Origin: Cognatiyoonia sp965661665
GTDB taxonomy: Bacteria > Pseudomonadota > Alphaproteobacteria > Rhodobacterales > Rhodobacteraceae
Direction: 5' to 3'
DNA length: 64,000 nucleotides
Assembly: GCF_965661665.1 (NCBI RefSeq)
Contig: NZ_CBFIEO010000008.1
Coordinates: 1-64,000 of the forward strand
Of the stretch, positions 1 to 7,254 are shown one piece after another. The translations under genes were made by a program, and so were the position numbers. Numbering within the stretch: position 1 is the stretch's first letter; the number at the start of each line of letters is the position of its first letter. The notes below the pieces were generated by a model. It searched no databases. It saw nothing but the letters and a program-made list of their open reading frames with translations, and was not told where the DNA came from.

Positions 1-144
1 TTTGATGTCTTTGACGATCTTCTCGCCAGGACTCTTTATTGTTTTTCTCGTCGTCCACTCCTTGGTGGTTACGATGAGCCAAGAAAACTCTCTTATCAAA
101 TTGCCCTTTTTGGACCCATAAGCGCTGACGTCAGACACGGCTGA
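1..144. other. Unassigned window edge
   Basis: No gene can be named here. Two plus-strand frames stay open from the left edge. One runs to a TGA at 142-144, and the other encodes a hydrophobic stretch ending in SLIKLPFLDP before a TAA near 119. Either could be the tail of a gene outside the window. The sequence is too short to decide. Confidence 0.3.
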
Positions 145-1257
145 CTAAGCCTCCTCCGCCCGTTTCGCGCGTTCGGCGTCGACGACCTCTTGCGGGAACT
201 GGCTCATGAAGCAGCAGCAGACGCCTTCGTCGATCATGGTGCGCGGACCGTTGGGGTGGGCGATGTGTTTGTAGACACCGTGGCTGTGGCCATGGCTATG
301 GTCATGCCCGTGATGGTGATGGTGATCATGCCCGTGCCCATGGCTGTGATCGTGGTCATGGTCGTGATCATGCCCGCCACCGGCTTCCTCATCATCTGGG
401 TCGCGGTATTCGGCGTGGTGGTGATGTACGTCGACCTCACCCTTGGCGAGCCTATCTTTGAACGAGGCCATTAGGTCTTTCGTCTCCGTCAGCGAGCCTT
501 GGCGCGCTTCCTCGATCCGCTCCACAAAGGTATCGATAACGTGGTCTTGGTCCTTGAGGTATTTGGCTTTCAGGAATTCAATCTCTGGATTCGCTGCCGC
601 CACGCGGTCAACATACCCTTCGATCCGTTTGATCAGCTTGCCGGTGAAGAGGAAGTAGGGCGCAACAACGATCCGCTTGAAGCCCAGCTTCGTCGCCATC
701 TCCAACCCGCGCCCGACGGAGGGGTAGGTGACACCGGAGTAGACTGTCTCCGCCCAGCCGAAGCCCATGTTTTCGCACACAATCCGGCAGAGACGCGCAG
801 CCTCTGCATTGGCCATCGTGTCAGACGTGCCGCGACCCACGACGACCAGCATGGTGTCGTAAAGATCGCCGTCATGGACGTGACCCATGCCAAGCGCCTC
901 AAGGATCCGCGCCTCAAATGCAGCGATCATCTGCGGGTGGAGGCCAAGCTCCCGACCGTAGGATACCGTCAAACCGGGATGCTTTTCGGAATAGGTCGTC
1001 AGGACGGACGGGATGTCGTTCTTGGCATGTGTTGCCGCAAAGAGCATGCCGGGGACCGCTGCGATTTCTGTCACGCCCGCTTCAACCAGCCGGTCGAGCC
1101 CCATGTGTATGTTGGGCGCAGAATATTCGAGGAACCCGTATTCCACCGGAATATCAGGATACCGCTTACGGATGCCTTTGGCGAGCAGGCTGAATTCCTC
1201 TTCCGCCGATTTCGCACGGCTCCCGTGCCCACAAATCATGATGCCCAGTTTCGACAA
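145..1257 (-). CDS. cbiX: CbiX-type sirohydrochlorin cobaltochelatase, His-rich
   Basis: This chelatase family inserts cobalt into sirohydrochlorin in the early-cobalt branch of cobalamin synthesis and acts in the cytoplasm. The protein opens with the family signature IMICGHGSRAKS. It has two repeated CbiX-like halves, the second containing VVGRGTSD, which indicates a long, fused chelatase. The C-terminal third holds a dense His/Asp/Gly stretch of about 30 residues and then a CCC motif. Such tails in CbiX store metal or hold an Fe-S cluster. I chose a TTG start at 1257 because GGAGG lies 8 nt upstream. The open frame extends to 1398, but nothing supports those extra residues. The family assignment is secure. 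The choice of cobalt over another metal is inferred from the His-rich tail. Confidence 0.88.
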   Translation of the reverse strand: MSKLGIMICGHGSRAKSAEEEFSLLAKGIRKRYPDIPVEYGFLEYSAPNIHMGLDRLVEAGVTEIAAVPGMLFAATHAKNDIPSVLTTYSEKHPGLTVSYGRELGLHPQMIAAFEARILEALGMGHVHDGDLYDTMLVVVGRGTSDTMANAEAARLCRIVCENMGFGWAETVYSGVTYPSVGRGLEMATKLGFKRIVVAPYFLFTGKLIKRIEGYVDRVAAANPEIEFLKAKYLKDQDHVIDTFVERIEEARQGSLTETKDLMASFKDRLAKGEVDVHHHHAEYRDPDDEEAGGGHDHDHDHDHSHGHGHDHHHHHGHDHSHGHSHGVYKHIAHPNGPRTMIDEGVCCCFMSQFPQEVVDAERAKRAEEA

Positions 1258-1415
1258 AGCGCATGCCTCCCATGTTCGTTGTGCCGCGCCTTTCTGATGG
1301 ATCGCGCCGGATTTGGAAAGATCGAAAGTGCAGGCTTGGAGTGCGTTTTGAGGGCGCTGGGTTGGATGTCTGCAGTGCTGCTCGAAAATCCTACCCAACG
1401 CATGACTGCATTACT

Positions 1416-1804
1416 TTAACGCGCCCGCAGAGCGTCGAGCATTGGGCAGTCGCTCTTACCATTTGCGCAATTCGAGACAAGCTCCGCCAATGCTTTTTCA
1501 AGCTGGCTTAGCTCGTTCAATTTTGCCCTAACGTCGGCAAGGTGCTTTCGCTCAAGCCTCCCAACTGTCTGGCGCGAGTTGCTTGGTGCATCGGCTAGAT
1601 CACGAAGTGCTACTACGTCCGGGATTGAAAACCCAGATCTCGGCAGCGCTTGATAAACCCAAGTTCGGATACTTCAGCATCCAAATAGGTCCGTCGTCCT
1701 GACGCGGTGCGTCCTGCCTTCGATATTATGCCCTCACGTGCGTATTAGCGGATGGTCTCAATTGAAACACCGCTGAGACGGGATGCCTCACCAATCGCGA
1801 TCAT
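1416..1804 (-). pseudogene. merR: MerR-family mercury regulator, broken
   Basis: The conceptual translation starts MIAIGEASRLSGVSIETIR, the winged-helix DNA-binding region of MerR proteins. The usual YYERE then reads stop-Y-A-R-E, because a TAA replaces the first Tyr codon. About 60 codons in, after KRCRDLGF, the frame slips by one nucleotide. It continues as SIPDVVALRDLAD and a long helix, ending in a Cys-rich tail (SNCANGKSDCPMLDAL) typical of mercury-responsive members. Both lesions would abolish the regulator. It lies divergent from the merT remnant, the normal mer arrangement. Confidence 0.8.
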
Positions 1805-1819
1805 GTGATCAAATCCCAC

Positions 1820-1850
1820 TTGCGTCTGTAGTTAATACAAGATGCATAGA
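1820..1850 (+). promoter_or_regulatory. Candidate MerR-type promoter with 19-bp spacer
   Basis: TTGCGT at 1820-1825 and CATAGA at 1845-1850 are separated by exactly 19 bp. This long spacing is the hallmark of promoters activated by MerR proteins. The site lies between the divergent merR and merT remnants. The hexamers are weak matches and the start of merT is only 8 nt downstream, so this is tentative. Confidence 0.35.
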
Positions 1851-1857
1851 CTTAGTC

Positions 1858-2240
1858 ATGATGTCGAATACTGAAACGCTCCGCGTCGAAACCAAAGGAC
1901 CAAATCGCCTGCTAGTCGGTGGAGCTGGATTGCTGGCTTTGCTCAGTGCATCGTGCTGCGTTCTGCCAATTGGGTAGTGAATCCTTGGCCTGGGCGGAAC
2001 ATGGCTCGCGATGCTTGGTCCATTCGTCGAGTAACGCATCGAAATTCTGGTTGTCGTTGGGATGTGTTAACTTGTGGTTGGCAACGTCTATGGCGACGTT
2101 GGCAGTGCGCGAGCCATAGACTTTCGACCGTGGTTTTACTTGGCTTTACAACATTCACATTTCTCTTGGCCGCCAGTTCGCCTTTTTGGGAAGAAGACGC
2201 GGTGCGCTTTATGTTCGCCTTGTTCCGGCAATACAGATGA
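1858..2240 (+). pseudogene. merT: MerT mercuric transport protein, broken
   Basis: MerT is an inner-membrane mercuric ion importer with a vicinal Cys pair in its first transmembrane helix. The first helix and its pair are readable (GLLALLSASCCVLP), then TAG and TGA follow at 1975-1980. The frame continues ILGLGGTWLAMLGPFVE, meets a TAA, and a frameshift leads into LTCGWQRLWRRWQCA and a last hydrophobic helix ending in FRQYR. At least three stops and one slip make it non-functional. Its last stop overlaps the merF start (ATGA). Confidence 0.72.
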
Positions 2241-2461
2241 AGGGTTGGTTGCTTCCCTTGAGCCTTGGCGGTGCCGGATTGGCCGCCATCTGTTGCCTGA
2301 CGCCCTTCTTGCCATGTTTGTTCTCACCTCTGGGGAGCAGTGGCGCGCTTAGCTACGTCTACAGAGACGATGGATTGCTGCCTATTCTGGCAGTTTTTTT
2401 AATTCTAGCGGGATATGCGCTATGGCGACAAGAGAAGCAAAAGTACTTGGATCAACTCTGA
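2237..2461 (+). CDS. merF: MerF-like mercury transport protein
   Basis: This is a 74-residue membrane protein with two predicted helices. The first contains the vicinal Cys pair and Pro typical of MerF (AAICCLTPFLPCLF), and the second is LLPILAVFLILAGYALW. MerF proteins carry Hg(II) across the inner membrane to the reductase. The reading frame is intact and starts inside the last codons of the merT remnant, which suggests former translational coupling. The second Cys pair found near the C-terminus of the best studied MerF is absent. With merT and merR broken and no merA or merP nearby, activity is doubtful. Confidence 0.7.
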   Translation: MKGWLLPLSLGGAGLAAICCLTPFLPCLFSPLGSSGALSYVYRDDGLLPILAVFLILAGYALWRQEKQKYLDQL

Positions 2462-2607
2462 CTTGTCCTTCATGTGGGCATGCAAAAGTGGAAACAATGC
2501 CCACGGATGCCCGCCAGTGGTTCTATGAATGCAATGCGTGCAAGACGGTCTTGAGGCCTTATAAAGGCGATTGTCGCGTGTACTGCTCCTATGCCAATGT
2601 GCACTGA
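2422..2607 (+). CDS. GDCCVxC-type small zinc-ribbon-like protein, damaged
   Basis: The 61 residues match the small Cys-rich proteins often found after merF. They have a CPSCGH knuckle, then METMPTDA-like and FYECNACKTVLRP blocks, and a final GDC-V-CSY motif. Here the signature reads GDCRVYCSY, so one conserved Cys has become Arg. A TGA ends the protein where family members continue with CPPIQ, and PPIQ is still encoded just after the stop. It overlaps merF by 40 nt. The role of the family is not established. This copy seems to be decaying with the rest of the mer cassette. Confidence 0.68.
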   Translation: MATREAKVLGSTLTCPSCGHAKVETMPTDARQWFYECNACKTVLRPYKGDCRVYCSYANVH

Positions 2608-2724
2608 CCGCCGATACAGGAAGGTAAGTCCTGTTGCGCATAGTAGAAGGTCGCCTTATCGCAACTATACTTAGGTTTGGAGTGACAGCGATCGTTCATT
2701 TGAGCACCTCCAAATCCCTGAACC

Positions 2725-3357
2725 CTAAATCCCAGTCCCTTGCAGCACCCCATGCTCCATAGCATAGCGGGTGAGGCCGGCGGTGCTGCTGATGCCGAGC
2801 TTGCGTTTGATGTTGTTGCGGTGCGTCTCCACCGTACGGACGGAGATGCCGAGTGTTGCGGCGACCTGTTTGTTCGATTTTCCTTGGGCCAATTCCAGCA
2901 GTATCGTCTGCTCGCGGTTGGTCAGCGGTTCGCGCCCGTCCGCGATTTTTGGGGCGAGCGATCCGCTTGCTCCGGTGCAGAGGTATTGCTCCCCCCCCAT
3001 GACCGTATCAATCGCAGTGCGGATTTCCTCGGTGGGCACGTCCTTCAAGATATACCCCTTCGCCCCGTGGTTGAGCGCGGTTGAAATATATTCAGGGCTG
3101 TCGTGCATCGACAGGATCAGGATGCGCGTCGCTGGCCGCTTCTCCAAGATCATCTCCGTCGCGTTGAGCCCACTGATGCCCGGCATGTTGAGGTCCAAGA
3201 GCATCACATCGGGGGCCAGCGCCTGTACTTGATCCACGGCGTCTTGCCCGTTGGTTAGCGTGCCCGCAACTTCGATGTCGTCGTAGCTTTCTAAGATCGA
3301 TTGGATGCCTTCGGTGACCATCGGGTGGTCGTCAACAATACAAACGCGGATCGTCAT
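2725..3357 (-). CDS. NarL/FixJ-family response regulator
   Basis: This is a 210-residue two-component regulator. The receiver domain spans about residues 1-120, with the acidic pair D9-D10, phosphoacceptor D55 (LLDLNMPG) and conserved K105. A LuxR-type helix-turn-helix lies at about 144-188 (LTNREQTILLELAQGKSNKQ onward). Its start overlaps the kinase gene stop by 4 nt, so the two are translationally coupled partners. The pair is divergent from a TRAP transporter operon, which is its most likely target. Confidence 0.95.
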   Translation of the reverse strand: MTIRVCIVDDHPMVTEGIQSILESYDDIEVAGTLTNGQDAVDQVQALAPDVMLLDLNMPGISGLNATEMILEKRPATRILILSMHDSPEYISTALNHGAKGYILKDVPTEEIRTAIDTVMGGEQYLCTGASGSLAPKIADGREPLTNREQTILLELAQGKSNKQVAATLGISVRTVETHRNNIKRKLGISSTAGLTRYAMEHGVLQGTGI

Positions 3358-4781
3358 GCGCTTTCCTTTTGGCTGTCTTGCGGCCGCAGCATATGAGTCA
3401 GTGGTACCTGCGCGTCAATTGTTGTGCCCTGGTCTGAGGACACGATGCGGAGGCTGCCCCCCAGCTGTTCAACCCGTTCCTGCATGTTGCGCAAGCCCAA
3501 TCCGCTGTCGCTTTTGCGGGAGGGTTTGGTCATCGGCATGCCGGACCCGTTGTCGGTGATCCGCAACTGCGCGCCCTTGCGCGTGCCCCTCAGCGCGACC
3601 GTGACATGTGTCGCCCGCGCGTGACGTTCGATATTGGTAAGGGCTTCCTGTGCAATACGGTATAGCGCGATCCGTGCTTCTTGGTCCAGACGGTTGCGGA
3701 AGACGACGGTTTCAAACTCCACCTCGATATCCGTGCGGGCGCTGAAATCGTCGGTCAACGCTTGCAGGGCTGGGCCAAGGCCAAGGTCATCAAGCACACC
3801 GGGGCGCAGGTCGCGACTGATCCGGCGCACCTCCTGAATGGCGCTGCCCAAACCGCCGATGCCTTGCTCAAGACTTTGATCGGCGCGGGCATCCCCGATG
3901 CCAATGCGGCGGCGGGTGAGCTCCAGCGCATAGCGGACACCCACCAACATCTGGCTGATCCCATCGTGGAGCTCCCGCGCGACGCGGCCGCGCTCCTCTT
4001 CCTGAGTGTCAATGATGCGTTGGGTCAACGCTTTCAGCTTCAAGTCCGCAAACCGGCGTTCGCGCAGGTTCAGGACGAGACCGGACAGGAACACGCCCAA
4101 GACAGCGAAGGACGCGATGAGGAGGATATAAAGCGACGTGCGGTTGATCCGCTCTTCCACGTCCGACCGTGCGGTCGCAATGCTTTGAACCACATCGTCG
4201 ATGAAAATTCCGGTGCCGATCGCCCACCGCCAATCTTGCAACCCGTTCATATAGACAACCATCTGTCCAAGCTCACCGGTAGAGGGGCGGGGCCATTCGA
4301 AAGAGTGATACCCGCCGCCCGTCCGAGCAATGCGGATAAGCTCATCTGTGATCGGCACGCCGTTCCGATCTACCAGCCCGCTCCAATTCTTGTTGATCAG
4401 ATAGGTCTGACGTGGGGCGACAAGGTTGGTGCCATTGTAATCGAACACAAAGAAGTAGCCGTCTTGCCCATACTGCATAGCCGCCAACTCACGACTGACG
4501 GCGAGCTTTGCCGCCTCGTCATCGGGTGCCGCACGCCCATAGGTGTTCACAACAGCGGTCCGTGCGATGGACAGGTAGTTTTTCAGCTCATCCTGTTTCG
4601 CTTGGATAAGTTCGGCCTCAAGCACGGCGATTTCCCGTTCCGCCAACTGACGCGACTGTGAGGTCACAACCAGCGAGATCAGCGCAACAGCCAGGATCAG
4701 GGGCACTGTCGCCAGTAAGAAGACCTTCTGACCGTAGCTTAAATCGAAGAGATCGCCGAAGATGGCGCGCCGCTTTTCCAT
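3354..4781 (-). CDS. Cache-domain sensor histidine kinase (HisKA_3 type)
   Basis: This is a membrane sensor kinase of about 475 residues. A first transmembrane helix lies near residues 18-42. A periplasmic single-Cache ligand domain follows (YGQDGYFFVFDYNGTNLVAP is a typical signature), then a second helix near 225-245. The HisKA_3 dimerisation domain carries the phosphorylated His in RVARELHDGISQMLVG, and a GHKL ATPase domain has DNGSGMP and GLGLRNMQERV. An upstream GTG at 4805 is possible, but I prefer the ATG. The Cache domain probably binds a small organic acid and reports it to the coupled NarL-type regulator. Confidence 0.93.
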   Translation of the reverse strand: MEKRRAIFGDLFDLSYGQKVFLLATVPLILAVALISLVVTSQSRQLAEREIAVLEAELIQAKQDELKNYLSIARTAVVNTYGRAAPDDEAAKLAVSRELAAMQYGQDGYFFVFDYNGTNLVAPRQTYLINKNWSGLVDRNGVPITDELIRIARTGGGYHSFEWPRPSTGELGQMVVYMNGLQDWRWAIGTGIFIDDVVQSIATARSDVEERINRTSLYILLIASFAVLGVFLSGLVLNLRERRFADLKLKALTQRIIDTQEEERGRVARELHDGISQMLVGVRYALELTRRRIGIGDARADQSLEQGIGGLGSAIQEVRRISRDLRPGVLDDLGLGPALQALTDDFSARTDIEVEFETVVFRNRLDQEARIALYRIAQEALTNIERHARATHVTVALRGTRKGAQLRITDNGSGMPMTKPSRKSDSGLGLRNMQERVEQLGGSLRIVSSDQGTTIDAQVPLTHMLRPQDSQKESA

Positions 4782-4909
4782 GGCTCTTGGTGCTGCAAGA
4801 ATCACCTGCGAAGCAAGGTAGAATCTGTTGGTTTTTGCCCGATGTGAGGATTGTTAGCGCCCAAACTTTCAACGAATTCGCTGCATTTTGCGTACCCGAT
4901 GACGAAAAT

Positions 4910-4925
4910 TACGCAGTACTACGTA
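4910..4925. promoter_or_regulatory. 16-bp palindrome, candidate response-regulator operator
   Basis: TACGCAGTACTACGTA differs from a perfect inverted repeat at only one base pair (positions 5 and 12). It lies in the divergent promoter region between the kinase gene and dctP, about 100 nt before dctP. NarL-family regulators bind such dyads, so it is a plausible target of the neighbouring regulator. Confidence 0.5.
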
Positions 4926-5023
4926 TTTGCCAATGAAATCCCCTGCGCTACCTTTTCTCCACTAAATGATCCGCGCGGACGCCAGACACGGCGCCCGTGT
5001 GCGAACCTAATGGGAGGAAATTC

Positions 5024-6106
5024 ATGGATCGTCGTTCATTTATTGGCAAAGCAGCCCTTGGTGGGACAGCCGCAGCAGCATCTGCGCTGGCCGCACCTGC
5101 ATACGCACAGGGCAACCGGACACTGACATTGGTCACCACATGGGGCCGTGGTCTTGCAGGTGTTCACGATGCCGCGCAGCGTGCCGCTGACACAATCACA
5201 GCCATGTCCGATGGCAGCCTGACAATTGACCTGAAAGCTGCTGGCGAACTCGTCGGCGCGTTCGAGGTTTTCGACGCTGTTACATCCGGTCAGGCCGACA
5301 TGTACCACGGTGCAGACTACTACTTCGTAGGTCAGCATCCAGGCTACGCATTCTTCACATCCGTACCATTCGGTATGACACCACAAGAATTGACAAACTG
5401 GTACTACCAGGGCTCCGGTCATGCGTACCACGACGAACTGGGCGAAATCTTTGGCCTGAAATCCTTCTTGTCTGGTAACACAGGCCCACAGGCTGGTGGC
5501 TGGTTTGCGAAAGAAATCGCAGGTCCAGAAGACTTCCAAGGTCTAAAGTTCCGTATGCCAGGTCTTGGTGGTCAGGCTCTGGGTCGTATGGGTGCATCCG
5601 TGCAGAACCTTCCAGGTGCGGAAGTGTACCAAGCGCTCGCATCTGGTGCGATCGACGGGACAGAGTGGATTGGCCCATGGGCGGACGAGAAAGCTGGTTT
5701 CCAGGAAATCACTAAGTTCTACTACACAGCCGGTATGCACGAGCCAGGCGCAGGTCTGTCCCTGGCAACAAACCTCGACGTCTTCAATGAGCTGTCCCCA
5801 GCACACCAGAAGATCATCGAGATTGCTGCAGGTGAAGCACACCAGTGGAACCTGACACAGTTCATGAACAACAACGGTGCAGCGCTTCAGCGTCTACAAG
5901 CCGGTGGTGTTAAAGTCCTCGAATTCCCAGACAGCGTTTGGGATGCGATGGGCGTTGCTGCGATGGAGACTATGGACCAGTACAACGGTGACGATGTCTA
6001 TGACCGTCTGCGCGCTGACTACAACGCATCCATGGCCGCATCGTCCGGCTGGATCCAGCGTTCCGAAGGCGCATACCGCGCCCAGCGTGACCGCGTCATG
6101 GGCTAA
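5024..6106 (+). CDS. dctP: TRAP transporter substrate-binding protein (TakP/DctP type)
   Basis: This is a periplasmic binding protein of 360 residues. It has a Tat-like signal peptide (MDRRSFIGKAALGG, cleavage after AYAQ). The fold and motifs match the 2-oxo-acid-binding TakP branch: KFRMPGLGG with the ligand-binding Arg, then GTEWIGPW. A strong GGGAGGAAA ribosome site precedes the ATG. Codon use is biased towards a few favoured codons, as in highly expressed genes. The likely ligand is a 2-oxo acid or other small carboxylate, which is an inference from family resemblance. It is first in an operon with both permease genes and is divergent from a two-component system. Confidence 0.93.
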   Translation: MDRRSFIGKAALGGTAAAASALAAPAYAQGNRTLTLVTTWGRGLAGVHDAAQRAADTITAMSDGSLTIDLKAAGELVGAFEVFDAVTSGQADMYHGADYYFVGQHPGYAFFTSVPFGMTPQELTNWYYQGSGHAYHDELGEIFGLKSFLSGNTGPQAGGWFAKEIAGPEDFQGLKFRMPGLGGQALGRMGASVQNLPGAEVYQALASGAIDGTEWIGPWADEKAGFQEITKFYYTAGMHEPGAGLSLATNLDVFNELSPAHQKIIEIAAGEAHQWNLTQFMNNNGAALQRLQAGGVKVLEFPDSVWDAMGVAAMETMDQYNGDDVYDRLRADYNASMAASSGWIQRSEGAYRAQRDRVMG

Positions 6107-6132
6107 TGGCTGACAGCGATTATAACCAGATT

Positions 6133-6159
6133 GGGCCCGCTGTCGCGGCGGGCCCTTTT
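6133..6159 (+). terminator. Rho-independent terminator or attenuator after dctP
   Basis: GGGCCCGC and GCGGGCCC form an 8-bp GC-only stem with a 7-nt loop, followed by TTTT. It sits between dctP and dctQ. Partial termination here would make far more binding protein than permease, as is common in transporter operons. Confidence 0.8.
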
Positions 6160-6222
6160 CCACCACACTAAAGACTTTTCGCGGTGCGGGTCGCGTGATC
6201 CCCGCGAACCACGGGGGCTTCT

Positions 6223-7242
6223 ATGGAAGACGAGATTGCCTGCTCAGGCTTTTTCCGCGCGAACGCAGAAGAAACGATCAGCTGTTTGGAGAAATTCCAA
6301 GAAGGCAGCGGCCTCGGCTTCGTCGTCGGCGGACTTGTTGAGGCTCCGTACAATCTGATTGCCGCACTCAGCAATCCGTCGTCATGGCTCGAATGGCTCA
6401 GCCACATCTCTCTCAAAGACAAAATCCGAGATCTCGAAGCGGCGCAGTCCCTGATCCGCTTTGTCTATTACGGCGCATCTTGGGAGTTGTTCTTCGTTTT
6501 CCTGTTCCTCTTCCTCGTCTGCACCGTTATCGGTTTTTTCCGCAACAGCTTTATGTGGGGCGCGGTGCGGGTGCTGGAGGCGATCAACAACTCCGTCGGG
6601 CGCTTCTTTGCGTGGGCTGGCCTTCTGATGGTCCTTCAACAGATCATCATCATTTTCATGCAGCGGGTCTTCGCGGTGTCTGAGATCAGCCTAGGCGTTG
6701 GCATGACCGTCACCTACGACGTAAGTTGGTGGTCGGAAGAACTCAAGCTCTACAACGCGATGATAGTCTGTATGTGCGTGGGCTATACCTTCATTCAAGG
6801 CAGCCATGTGCGCGTCGACCTGATCTATTCCGCAATCAGCTACCGCGCGAAACGTGTGATCGACATGATTGGTGCGATCGTCTTTATGATCCCAGCGGCG
6901 GCGCTGACCTATTTCTATGGCTGGTTCTTCCTCTGGCGGCACCTCGTGACGCCCAAGCTTGCCGCATCCGATGCCTCTAAAGACATCGACAAACTGCTGA
7001 ACAAAGCGCGGGCGTTGAAGTTCAACGTTGAAACCATTGGCTTTTCGCCCAACGGGTTCAACGCGTACTTCCTGTTCAAGTTTTTGCTGGTGGCCTTCAC
7101 CATTCTCGTGACGCTTCAGGCAATCGCTTTCTTCTACCGCTCGTACCTTGAGCGCAAAGAAGGGCCGAAGAGCGAAGGCAAACACCTCGACAAAGACCAA
7201 CTCGGCGACGCTCAGTCAGAGCTTGTCGCAGAAATTCACTAA
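6223..7242 (+). CDS. dctQ: TRAP transporter small permease (DctQ type), extended
   Basis: This inner-membrane subunit has 339 residues, against about 160-230 for most DctQ proteins. A soluble and amphipathic N-terminal extension of roughly 80 residues precedes the four-helix core, which contains the conserved GYTFIQGSHVRVDLIY region. The C-terminus is charged. It couples the binding protein to DctM. It follows dctP after the attenuator and ends 12 nt before dctM. The long N-terminal part fits the subfamily that pairs with oversized DctM proteins. Confidence 0.9.
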   Translation: MEDEIACSGFFRANAEETISCLEKFQEGSGLGFVVGGLVEAPYNLIAALSNPSSWLEWLSHISLKDKIRDLEAAQSLIRFVYYGASWELFFVFLFLFLVCTVIGFFRNSFMWGAVRVLEAINNSVGRFFAWAGLLMVLQQIIIIFMQRVFAVSEISLGVGMTVTYDVSWWSEELKLYNAMIVCMCVGYTFIQGSHVRVDLIYSAISYRAKRVIDMIGAIVFMIPAAALTYFYGWFFLWRHLVTPKLAASDASKDIDKLLNKARALKFNVETIGFSPNGFNAYFLFKFLLVAFTILVTLQAIAFFYRSYLERKEGPKSEGKHLDKDQLGDAQSELVAEIH

Positions 7243-7254
7243 GGCGGACTGACC

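Noticed and set aside
499..1419. Long plus-strand open frame of about 300 codons opposite cbiX
   Set aside because: It is antisense to a clear CbiX family gene, has no recognisable domain, and such frames are common opposite GC-rich genes.
3681..4661. Plus-strand open frame of over 300 codons opposite the sensor kinase
   Set aside because: The minus strand encodes a full Cache-HisKA_3 kinase with all motifs. The opposite frame shows none.
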